Part shown: in pieces, positions 24,555-31,910 of the stretch
Position numbering within the stretch: the first letter of the stretch is position 1
Layout of the letters: the number at the start of each line of letters is the position of its first letter
DNA from: Campylobacteraceae bacterium
GTDB taxonomy: Bacteria; Campylobacterota; Campylobacteria; Campylobacterales; Sulfurovaceae
Assembly: GCA_027022775.1 (NCBI GenBank)
Contig: JALVXO010000105.1
Location: 1-43,812, forward strand
DNA: 43,812 nt
Reading direction: 5' to 3'
Notes under the pieces: model-generated
The model's database searches: none
What the model was told of the DNA's origin: nothing
The model's input: the letters and a program-made list of their open reading frames with translations, nothing else
Program-made: the position numbers and the translations under genes

Positions 24555-26047
24555 GAAGGTTGGTTTTTAGTTTTTGGTTTTTGGTTTTTGGAAAAGCCCC
24601 TCGTTCCCAATCTATAGAAGCTGTGAAAAATGTTAGAAAATTTTACCTCTTTGTCATTCTGAGCGCAGCGAAGAATCTCTTTACTTTCATTATGCTGGGA
24701 TTCTTCGCTGCGCTCAGAATGACAGCGATAGGTAAATTTACAGAAATAATAACTTTTTTTACAGCTTCTCCTTATAAAAAACGCATACTTAAACCTAATA
24801 TATCAAAAAGCGCCGCAATATTAGTTGCACTTACTTTAACCCTAAATGCAAACAGCTGCATTAAATGCCACTCAAATAAAATGCAAGAGTGTAAAAGCAA
24901 TATCCACTTTACACTAAAAAAGGCGATAAACACAACCCGCAAAACATTTGGCATTAAAGATAGCAATATAACTTTGCAAACCCTGCCGCTGCCGCCAAAA
25001 GTGATAAAAGAACCAAAAGATTTGGTTGATGATTTGCTTCGAAGAAAATGTCTGCGCTGCCACTTAACAAGCCAAACGGTCAACCCAACGCAAAACCTCT
25101 GCCTAGCCTGCCACAATCCGCACAAAAACAGAGCCGACAGTTACAAAGCAAAACCGGCTCAGGGCAAATGTTTAAAGTGCCACAACGGTGAATTTATCGG
25201 CAGCGACTATCTGGGCAAATTTCCGCACGATTACGATAAATCTTACCGCAGCCCGTTAGATAAAGAGGGCTTTTACCCCCAAAGCAAAGACGGTATAGAT
25301 TACCACTATTTAGCGCAAGATATCCACCATAAAAAGGGATTAACCTGCACCTCTTGCCACAATAAAAAGATTGCCAAAAACTGGCTAAAGCCAAAATGCA
25401 CTGCCTGCCATAAAAATTTAAGCGCCAAAAACCATAAAAGCTACCACAGCAAAATCTCTTGCACAGCCTGCCATGCGAGCTGGATGGTAAATAGCTACAA
25501 CTTAAACCTGCTTCGCGACGACACACCAAATTACAAGCAGTGGAAACGCCTAACAAAGCAATTTGACCCAAAACTAGAAAGCTTCTTAATTAATGCCCTA
25601 AAATCCAAAACCCCGCCCCCGCCAAAGTCGCTAGATTACCTCGACAATAAGGAAAAATCAGGCATCTGGTATAGCGGCTGGAAATTCAAAAGATGGGAAA
25701 ACTTTTGGCTTGTTAACTCCAAATATGGCAAAATAGAGCTTGCCAAACCGATGTTCCAATACAAAATAAGCTACAAAGATAAAAACGGCACAATGGTGCT
25801 GGATAACATAAGCCAAACAGACGGCAAAAAAATAGAAGCCTTTCTAATAAAACACCCCCACACAATCACAAAAAAACCCAAATCATGCGAGCAGTGCCAC
25901 AATAACCCGATACTCTTTGACAAAACCCTAATAAATAAAAACCTATTCCAAGGCACCCTAATAAACGCCGCACCTCTTACAAAAAAACAACTCAAAAAAA
26001 TGCACTCAAAAAAATACAAACTAGAACGGGCAAAAAATTTTTTTTAG
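24551..26047 (+). CDS. Octahaem c-type cytochrome with repeat-derived N-terminal extension
   Basis: From the ATG at 24551 (overlapping the upstream stop, ATGA) this is 498 aa. The start at 24530 is inside the previous gene and less likely. Eight CxxCH motifs begin at about residues 103, 167, 184, 207, 266, 283, 304 and ~461. It is a paralogue of the 12-haem protein: SDYLGKF against LSYFGKF, AQDIHHKKGLTC against PADIHHSKGGLEC, and CTACHASWM against CSACHSKWM, though the following haem is lost (NSYNLN). A TPR-less central region has SGIWYSGWKFKRWE. The real signal peptide appears to be residues ~85-101 (KSAAILVALTLTLNA), after ~75 residues encoded by a heptamer array and a 154-bp palindromic element. 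Export in the present form is uncertain. Confidence 0.75.
   Translation: MRRLVFSFWFLVFGKAPRSQSIEAVKNVRKFYLFVILSAAKNLFTFIMLGFFAALRMTAIGKFTEIITFFTASPYKKRILKPNISKSAAILVALTLTLNANSCIKCHSNKMQECKSNIHFTLKKAINTTRKTFGIKDSNITLQTLPLPPKVIKEPKDLVDDLLRRKCLRCHLTSQTVNPTQNLCLACHNPHKNRADSYKAKPAQGKCLKCHNGEFIGSDYLGKFPHDYDKSYRSPLDKEGFYPQSKDGIDYHYLAQDIHHKKGLTCTSCHNKKIAKNWLKPKCTACHKNLSAKNHKSYHSKISCTACHASWMVNSYNLNLLRDDTPNYKQWKRLTKQFDPKLESFLINALKSKTPPPPKSLDYLDNKEKSGIWYSGWKFKRWENFWLVNSKYGKIELAKPMFQYKISYKDKNGTMVLDNISQTDGKKIEAFLIKHPHTITKKPKSCEQCHNNPILFDKTLINKNLFQGTLINAAPLTKKQLKKMHSKKYKLERAKNFF
24562..24591. repeat. GGTTTTT heptamer array inside the octahaem gene
   Basis: Four 7-bp units (GGTTTTT, AGTTTTT, GGTTTTT, GGTTTTT, then GG) a few codons after the start ATG at 24551. 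Seven is not a multiple of three, so any gain or loss of one unit shifts the frame. Confidence 0.7.
24616..24769. repeat. Long-inverted-repeat element, copy 2, inside coding sequence
   Basis: Outer arms AGAAGCTGT (24616-24624) and ACAGCTTCT (24761-24769) bound a roughly 154-bp imperfect palindrome. The core at 24653-24723, from GTCATTCTGAGCGCAGCGAA to GCTGCGCTCAGAATGAC, matches the copies at 1-70 and 35683-35753. It stays open in the frame of the octahaem gene, encoding the segment VILSAAKNL to FAALRMT. Confidence 0.8.
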
Positions 26048-26050
26048 CCT

Positions 26051-27301
26051 CTAAACTTTATTTATTATCTCTTTTACTGCTATATAGGTTTTTTCTACAG
26101 AGTCAAGTTCTGTAAATTCTCTGGTTGAGTGGGGGTATCGGATGTTTGGGCCTATTGAAGCCATTTGGGTGGAAGGGAGTTTTTGGCTTAAAATTCCGCA
26201 CTCCAATCCGGCGTGGATTACTTTTGTTTTGCACTCTCCAAAAATCTTTTTTAGCGCTTCTTGGACAGTCTGGGTAAACTGGTTTACCTGGGGTTTCCAT
26301 CCTGGATATTTGCCGTAGAGTTTAACGGTGTATTTTTCTTTAAACTGCTCTTGTATTTCTTTGGCTATAGCATCAAGCTTGCTATTATCTAAAGAGCGCA
26401 AACTAACCTCTATTTTTGCCATTTTATCCCCTATGTCTGCCAGTGCCACATTTGCGCTGCTCTCTACTACATCAAACTCTTTATTAAACTCAAGCACCCC
26501 GTTTGGCAATGATAAAATATCCTCTATATCAAAATCTGTAACTTCAAATTCACCACCGATTTCTTTTATTTCAATTCCGTTTTGAGGGGTTAAATTTTGT
26601 GCAAAAACTGTTGCTTTAGCATTTGCCGCAATAGAGTTGATTCTCTCACCCCCTTTAAAACGGACAATTTGGCAACTATTTGCTTTGATATATTTAGCAA
26701 GCTCAATTATTGCATTTGGGATATTTTTATCGATATCAACACCCGAATGGCCGCCTGGCAAATCTGTTATGGATATTTCAAAAAAGCGCCCTTTTTTCTT
26801 TTTGTTTTTAAGTTCTCTCTCAAGCAGCACATCAGTGCCGCCGGCGCATCCTATGTAAACCTCTTTTTCATCTTCGCTGTCAAGATTTAAAAGATAGGGG
26901 CTTTTTATATTCAATTCTAAATTTTTAGCCCCAATTAACCCGACCTCTTCATCATTTGTAAAGAGAAACTCCGCTTCTGCCCCCTCACTCATAAGCTTTA
27001 GCATCATTGCAATTGCAATGCCGTTATCAGCGCCTAGGCTGGAATTTTTCGCTTTTAAGATATTACCCTCAATTACCGGCTCTATTTTGGGCGCATCACC
27101 TACACAAACCATATCATAATGAGCCTGCAGGCAGATTTTGGGATTTTTACTGCTTGCTAAAATATTTTTTGCCCCGTCAATCTGCACCGTATAACCGAAC
27201 CTTTTAATTTTATCAATTAAATATTCTTCCATTTTTTGAGTATTGTGGCTGCATCTGGGGATTTGTGTAATTTCTAAAAAAATATCCAATATAGTGCCCA
27301 T
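26051..27301 (-). CDS. pepD: Aminoacyl-histidine dipeptidase (PepD, peptidase M20C)
   Basis: A cytoplasmic zinc metallopeptidase cleaving Xaa-His and similar dipeptides. The 416-aa chain has the M20 metal ligands: H61 and D63 in LQAHYDMV, GADNGIA, TNDEEVG, LLNLDSED, and the C-terminal His in RYPHSTRE. The dimerisation domain lies between (DLPGGHSGVDI at ~190). ATG at 27301 follows AAAAGGCAAAATA. Its 3' end is 3 bp from the convergent octahaem cytochrome stop, and it diverges from the XpaC/TelA operon. Confidence 0.92.
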   Translation of the reverse strand: MGTILDIFLEITQIPRCSHNTQKMEEYLIDKIKRFGYTVQIDGAKNILASSKNPKICLQAHYDMVCVGDAPKIEPVIEGNILKAKNSSLGADNGIAIAMMLKLMSEGAEAEFLFTNDEEVGLIGAKNLELNIKSPYLLNLDSEDEKEVYIGCAGGTDVLLERELKNKKKKGRFFEISITDLPGGHSGVDIDKNIPNAIIELAKYIKANSCQIVRFKGGERINSIAANAKATVFAQNLTPQNGIEIKEIGGEFEVTDFDIEDILSLPNGVLEFNKEFDVVESSANVALADIGDKMAKIEVSLRSLDNSKLDAIAKEIQEQFKEKYTVKLYGKYPGWKPQVNQFTQTVQEALKKIFGECKTKVIHAGLECGILSQKLPSTQMASIGPNIRYPHSTREFTELDSVEKTYIAVKEIINKV

Positions 27302-27355
27302 TATTTTGCCTTTTGAAAAATTTTATATTATAATATCAAAAAAAGGTTTCAAGCG

Positions 27356-27430
27356 ATGAGTTATTATAAAATATTTGGTTTTATTTTTCTGCTTTATTCG
27401 CTCGGATACACCATTTGGAGCAGTTTTTAA
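27356..27430 (+). CDS. 24-aa hydrophobic micro-ORF, coupled to XpaC gene
   Basis: ATG at 27356 opens a 24-residue, single-helix peptide (MSYYKIFGFIFLLYSLGYTI, then WSSF). Its TAA overlaps the ATG of the next gene (TAATG at 27428-27432). AAAGG is 10 nt upstream. It may be a small membrane protein or a leader that couples translation. It could also be chance, being so short. Confidence 0.4.
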   Translation: MSYYKIFGFIFLLYSLGYTIWSSF

Positions 27431-28254
27431 TGGCTAAAGCAAAAAAATTAAAAATTTTTAGAAAAAAAGCAAAAGCACCCGGCGCGGTTTTGTTGTACAT
27501 TTTTTTGGTTCCGCTTTTTCTCTCTACTGCAGGTTCCCTTTTTGACGGCGATTATTCCAAATTTGTTTTAAAACTTATAGCTTTTGCTCTGCTTTACATC
27601 TCTGTATATCTAGTAGAGAAGGGGTTAAAACAGGAGTTTGAATATAATCAAAAAAGCATTGCGCTTGCACCTAAAATAAAGTATAAACTTTTAGGCTCTA
27701 TAGGGCTTGGCGTTGCGGTTCTCTTTTTGGGGCTTGTGGTCGATAAAATAGCTCTTTTAAACTCTGTATTTAATGCAATTTTAGCATTTGCCGGCGGAGT
27801 TATATATTACGGATTTGACCCCTCTAGCGATAAAATTCCGCAAGAGAGCGGCGTAAATTACAAGAAACTTATAAAAGATATCCAAGAAGCCCAAAACAAA
27901 CTTTTAAATATAGAGGAAGCAAAAGATAAAATAAGCGATTTGGAGTTAAAAGAGGCAATAGGCGGCGCTTTGCAAAGGGCAGAAAAGATTTTGCAAAATA
28001 TAAAAGAGGACCCCAAAGATATACGGGTTGCAAGGAAATTTATGGTTGTTTACCTAGATGGCATTAAAGATGTGATAAAGCAGTATAATGAGATAGATGA
28101 GCAAATTCTGGATAAAAGTTACAGAACCAGGCTTATTGAATTGCTCGATAAAGCATCTAACCGCTTTGATGAAGAGTTAGAAAGGTTAAAATCCAATGAA
28201 CTTTTCGATCTGGATGTGCAGATAGACACATTAAAAAAGCAGCTTGAGAGTTGA
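27430..28254 (+). CDS. XpaC family membrane protein (5-bromo-4-chloroindolyl phosphate hydrolysis family)
   Basis: A 274-aa protein of the XpaC family, commonly paired with TelA; biochemical role unknown despite the family name. From the ATG at 27430 it has a very basic N-terminus (KAKKLKIFRKKAK), two to four helices in ~17-55 and 78-120, and a cytoplasmic coiled-coil rich C-terminal half. I prefer ATG 27430 over TTG 27415 because it overlaps the micro-ORF stop. A structured 160-bp spacer separates it from telA. Confidence 0.75.
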   Translation: MAKAKKLKIFRKKAKAPGAVLLYIFLVPLFLSTAGSLFDGDYSKFVLKLIAFALLYISVYLVEKGLKQEFEYNQKSIALAPKIKYKLLGSIGLGVAVLFLGLVVDKIALLNSVFNAILAFAGGVIYYGFDPSSDKIPQESGVNYKKLIKDIQEAQNKLLNIEEAKDKISDLELKEAIGGALQRAEKILQNIKEDPKDIRVARKFMVVYLDGIKDVIKQYNEIDEQILDKSYRTRLIELLDKASNRFDEELERLKSNELFDLDVQIDTLKKQLES

Positions 28255-28255
28255 G

Positions 28256-28392
28256 GAAGCTAAGAGCTAAGAGATCAGAGCTTAGAGCTAATTGGGCGGC
28301 TTTGCCGCGTTTTATTATTTGCGGCGGAGCCGCTTAAAAAAGGCGAAGCCGCCTTGTTAGCTCTAGGCTCTAAGCTCTTCGCTCTGAGCTTC
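28256..28392. repeat. 137-bp long imperfect inverted repeat inside the stress operon
   Basis: GAAGCTAAGAGCTAAGAG at 28256 pairs with the reverse of CTCTTCGCTCTGAGCTTC ending 28392. Pairing continues inward over ~50 bp per arm through GGGCGGCTTTGCCGC and GGCGAAGCCGCC to a GCGGC-GGA-GCCGC tip. It fills the gap between the XpaC and TelA genes. It contains AGAGCTA/CTCTAAG heptamer-like units. Confidence 0.7.
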
Positions 28393-28417
28393 ACTAAAGA
28401 AAAGGAGAAAATAGTAA

Positions 28418-29560
28418 ATGGAAGAGAAAGTAAAAGAGATAATAGAGACATCAATAGAGAAAAAAGAGGAGAACCCGCCCGCGGTTATTCCCCAAGAAGA
28501 GGCAAAACTTCAAGAAGCTTTAAGCGAAATAGATATTAACGACAGAAACTCTGTTATATATTTCGGCTCTAAAGCGCAAGAGAAGCTGGATGAAATTTCA
28601 AACAGAATGCTAGAGGGTGTTAAAAATAAAGACACCGGCAAAACCGGAGATTTGTTAAACAGTATGGTTGCAACAATCAGAGGGTTTGATATAGATGAAT
28701 TCAATCCAAACAGGCAGTTAAGCTGGTGGCAAAAACTTTTTGGTTTTACAAAACCGCTTGCGAAATTTATCCAAAAATACGAAGAGGTAAAAGAGCAGAT
28801 TGACACAATCGCCGAAAACCTTGAACGCCACAAAGCCAAGCTGGAAAAAGATGTAGTTTCGCTCGATAAACTTTACGATGCCAACCTGGATTACTTTAGG
28901 CAGCTTGAAATTTACATTCATGCCGGCGAAATGAAACTGCAAGAGCTGGATGAAAAGATTATTCCGCAATATGAAGAGAGAGCAAAAAGCGAAGATATGA
29001 TGGCGGTTCAAGAGCTTAAAGAGATTAGAGGCTTTAGAGACGACCTGGAGCGCAGGGTGCACGATTTAAAACTTTCGCGCCAGGTTGCAATGCAAGCGCT
29101 CCCTAGCATTAGGCTGATTCAGGAAAACGATAAATCTTTAATAAATAAAATCGGTTCAACGCTGGTAAATACAATCCCGCTTTGGCGCAACCAGCTAGCG
29201 CAAACTGTTACTATTTTTAGAAGCCACGAAGCGGCAAAAGCTATTAAAGAGGCAAACGACTTAACAAACGATTTGCTCGAAGCCAATGCAGAAGGTTTAA
29301 GAGAGGCAAATGCCGAAGTGCGCAAGCAGATGGAGCGCGGGGTGTTTGATATAGAGAGTATAAAAAAGGCAAACGAAACACTAATTGCTACGTTAAATGA
29401 CTCTTTAAAAATTACCGAAGAGGGCAAAAAAGCAAGAGCACTTGCCGAAGAGGAGTTAGAAAAAACAGAAAAAGCTTTAAAAGAGGCGCTGATTGCCACA
29501 AAAGCAAAACAGGAAAAGTTGGCAAAAGCTTCATTAGCTGCTGGAGGGACAGACAAATAA
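28418..29560 (+). CDS. TelA family protein (toxic anion resistance)
   Basis: TelA/KlaA family members are cytoplasmic helical proteins linked to tellurite and other envelope or oxidative stresses. The 380-aa protein has a long helical body with the family region GFTKPLAKFIQKYEEVKEQI (~110-130), LDKLYDANLDYFRQLEIYI, LPSIRLIQENDKSLINKI, and LWRNQLAQT near 260. The last ~90 residues form a coiled coil. ATG is preceded by AAAGGAGAAAATAGTAA. Operon with XpaC upstream and SPFH downstream (9-bp gap). Confidence 0.85.
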   Translation: MEEKVKEIIETSIEKKEENPPAVIPQEEAKLQEALSEIDINDRNSVIYFGSKAQEKLDEISNRMLEGVKNKDTGKTGDLLNSMVATIRGFDIDEFNPNRQLSWWQKLFGFTKPLAKFIQKYEEVKEQIDTIAENLERHKAKLEKDVVSLDKLYDANLDYFRQLEIYIHAGEMKLQELDEKIIPQYEERAKSEDMMAVQELKEIRGFRDDLERRVHDLKLSRQVAMQALPSIRLIQENDKSLINKIGSTLVNTIPLWRNQLAQTVTIFRSHEAAKAIKEANDLTNDLLEANAEGLREANAEVRKQMERGVFDIESIKKANETLIATLNDSLKITEEGKKARALAEEELEKTEKALKEALIATKAKQEKLAKASLAAGGTDK

Positions 29561-29569
29561 GGAGAAATT

Positions 29570-30634
29570 ATGGGATTGATGGATTGGCTTTTTGGGCAGT
29601 TTATAGATATAATCGAATGGAAAGATAATACACAAGATACTATTCTTTGGCGCTTTCCAAGAGGTGATGACGAAATTAAATATGGCGCAAAGCTGATAGT
29701 GCGTGAATCGCAGATTGCGGTTTTTGTGGATAAAGGGGAGATTGCCGATATTTTAGAGCCCGGAATTTACAAACTAGAGACCGACAACCTGCCTATCTTA
29801 ACCGATTTGCAGCACTGGGACCACGGTTTTAAATCCCCTTTTAAAGCAGAGGTTTACTTTATAAATACTAAACTCTTTTCGCAAAAATGGGGCACAAAAA
29901 ATCCGGTTATTGTACGTGACAGAGAGTTTGACTCTGTGCGGTTAAAAGCGTTTGGAAGTTATGAGTTTAGAGTAAATGACCCTAAAAAGTTTATAAAAGA
30001 GGTGGTCGGCACAGACGGCCATTTTACGGTTGATGAGGTTGATACCCAGCTGACAAACCTGATTCTTTCAAAACTGCCCGAAATTTTGGCAGAGAGCGGA
30101 GAATCGGTGCTCGATATGGCAGCAAGCTATGATAAGTTTGGAGAGTTTTTAAAAGAGAAGCTGCAAGAAGATTTTAACAGTTACGGTTTGAAATTGGAAA
30201 GATTGCTTGTAGAGAATATTTCACTGCCGCAAGAGGTGGAAGAGGCTATAGATAAAAGAGCTGCCAGAAAAGCTGTGGGGGATCTGGATGAGCATATTAA
30301 ATATCAGGGTGCTAAAGCTTTAGGCAGCGGCAAAGGGGCAGGCGAAGCTGCAGCTATTGGTGCAGGCATCGCAATGGGCAATGAGATTGCCAAAAGTTTT
30401 GCTAAATCTAATGAGACTCCGCCGCCGGTGCCGCAAAACAAACCGTTTTACATTGTTAAAGCGGGCAAAGCTGACGGTCCGCACACTCTAGAAGATATAA
30501 AAAATTTAATTGCCAAAGGGCAGCTTGTGGAAAACAGTTATATATGGCAGGAGGGGCTGGATAACTGGGTAAGGGCAAAAGAGTTAATAGGCGAACTGTT
30601 TAAAACCACGCCGCCGCCGGTTCCTAATGTGTAA
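29570..30634 (+). CDS. SPFH (virion core/YdjI-like) protein with C-terminal GYF_2 domain
   Basis: The 354-aa protein starts with the YdjI-type SPFH domain (residues ~1-240), seen in LIVRESQIAVFVDKGEI, DILEPGIYKLETDNLP and a prohibitin-like helical region up to EEAIDKRAARKAVGDL. A glycine/alanine-rich hinge (~255-275) follows, then proline repeats TPPPVPQ and PPPVP. Between them is a GYF_2 domain with PFYIVKAGKADGPHTLEDIK, and W residues at IWQEGLDNWV (~335). SPFH proteins scaffold membranes; the GYF-like domain probably binds a Pro-rich partner, perhaps itself. AAGGAGAAATT precedes the ATG. Its TAA overlaps the next gene's ATG. Confidence 0.82.
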   Translation: MGLMDWLFGQFIDIIEWKDNTQDTILWRFPRGDDEIKYGAKLIVRESQIAVFVDKGEIADILEPGIYKLETDNLPILTDLQHWDHGFKSPFKAEVYFINTKLFSQKWGTKNPVIVRDREFDSVRLKAFGSYEFRVNDPKKFIKEVVGTDGHFTVDEVDTQLTNLILSKLPEILAESGESVLDMAASYDKFGEFLKEKLQEDFNSYGLKLERLLVENISLPQEVEEAIDKRAARKAVGDLDEHIKYQGAKALGSGKGAGEAAAIGAGIAMGNEIAKSFAKSNETPPPVPQNKPFYIVKAGKADGPHTLEDIKNLIAKGQLVENSYIWQEGLDNWVRAKELIGELFKTTPPPVPNV

Positions 30635-31737
30635 TGCAGTTTAGAGCGCTCCCTTTTAAATGCCCAAGCTGCGGCAGTTATATGGTATATCAAATCGGCT
30701 CTTACCATCTGGTGTGCAGCAGCTGCAAAAGCACCAAAGCAATAGATGCACAGGTTTATGTGCGTGCAAAAGAGCCGGTTTTTAGCGAAATTGAACCAAA
30801 CGGCATTTTAAAAACTGTTGATTGCCCAGGCTGCGGCGCAGATATTGAGTTTAAAGAGTTTGAACTCTCAAAAAACTGCCCATACTGCAGCAATCCTCTG
30901 GTTACAAAACCGGTCAACCCAAAACCCCCTTATTCTATTTTGCCTTTTGCAATAGATAAAGAGAGTGCAAGAGAGATTTTTAAAAAGTGGCTCGGCTCTT
31001 TGTGGTTTGCACCCGGCAGTTTAAAAAAGCTGCTCGATTTTGAACATAAATTTAAACCGCTTTATGCGCCATATTTTAGTTTTGATGCCAAAACATTCAC
31101 CCGCTACAGCGGTTACAGGGGTGACGCATATTATGTAGAGGTCGAAAAAGTTGTTTACATAAACGGCAGAGAGCAAGTTGTAAGAGAGTTGGAAAGGCGC
31201 ATAAACTGGACTTATGTAAGCGGAACAACCGGCAGGGATTTTTACGATATTTTAGTAAATGCAAACTCTAAACTGCCGGAAATTCTCCATAGTATAAGAA
31301 GTTACGATTTAAACCGGCTGATGCTTTTTAACCCCTCTTTTTTAAGCGGTTTTGAAAGCTTTGAATATGACAGAGAGCTTAAAAACTGTTACAGCGAAAC
31401 AAAAGAGTATATAAAAAGCGTTGTTTACAGCGATGTTTTATACTCAATCGGCGGCGATGAGCAAAGAGTTGAGAGTATAAGCACCAGTTACTCAAACGAA
31501 GTTTTCGAAACAACCATGCTGCCTGTATGGATTAGCAGCTTTGAACATAAAGGAAAAAGATATGATATCGCAATAAACGGCGTCACAGGCGAAATTACAG
31601 GTGAACGCCCTTACAGTTATATTAAAATATTTGCATTTATTGCAGCAATCTTTTTAATTTTACTTGTCCTAATGTATTATGATGATATCACAAGTGAAGT
31701 TATAGACACCCATTTAAAGGTTGGCCCAATGCCATAA
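30634..31737 (+). CDS. Double zinc-ribbon membrane protein, YdjG-like
   Basis: A 367-aa protein with two N-terminal zinc ribbons: CPSCG/CSSCK (residues ~9-34) and CPGCG/CPYCS (~69-90). A long alpha/beta middle region follows (~95-330), then one C-terminal transmembrane helix, IKIFAFIAAIFLILLVLMYY. This layout resembles Bacillus YdjG, which works with the SPFH protein YdjI and a PspA-like protein. The likely role is a membrane-stress sensor or scaffold. The ATG overlaps the previous stop. It is the last gene of the operon. Confidence 0.7.
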   Translation: MQFRALPFKCPSCGSYMVYQIGSYHLVCSSCKSTKAIDAQVYVRAKEPVFSEIEPNGILKTVDCPGCGADIEFKEFELSKNCPYCSNPLVTKPVNPKPPYSILPFAIDKESAREIFKKWLGSLWFAPGSLKKLLDFEHKFKPLYAPYFSFDAKTFTRYSGYRGDAYYVEVEKVVYINGREQVVRELERRINWTYVSGTTGRDFYDILVNANSKLPEILHSIRSYDLNRLMLFNPSFLSGFESFEYDRELKNCYSETKEYIKSVVYSDVLYSIGGDEQRVESISTSYSNEVFETTMLPVWISSFEHKGKRYDIAINGVTGEITGERPYSYIKIFAFIAAIFLILLVLMYYDDITSEVIDTHLKVGPMP

Positions 31738-31910
31738 CTAAAAAAGCCATTTATTGGGTAAAACTAAAAACCAATAGAGTAAAGCATCTTGCCATTCCCG
31801 ACTTGATTAAGAATCTGGGGGATTGGCTAACTGGTTGCTGATTTATTGGTTATTTGAAAAGTTAATTAATTTACAAATACAAAATTTGGGTTAAAAACAC
31901 CCTTGGGGTA
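31738..31910. other. Repeat-rich spacer between convergent operons
   Basis: Contains CATTCCCGACTTGATTAAG continuing GAATCTGGGGG (31793-31820), a variant of the short palindrome family, and the diverged 28-bp repeat at 31845-31865. A small ACCC-CAA-GGGT hairpin followed by a T-run just after the plsX stop may terminate the minus-strand operon. Confidence 0.55.

Noticed and set aside
25194..25571. 125-codon minus-strand ORF inside the octahaem gene
   Set aside because: Cys-rich only because it is antisense to CxxCH-coding DNA; the haem motifs on the plus strand are decisive.
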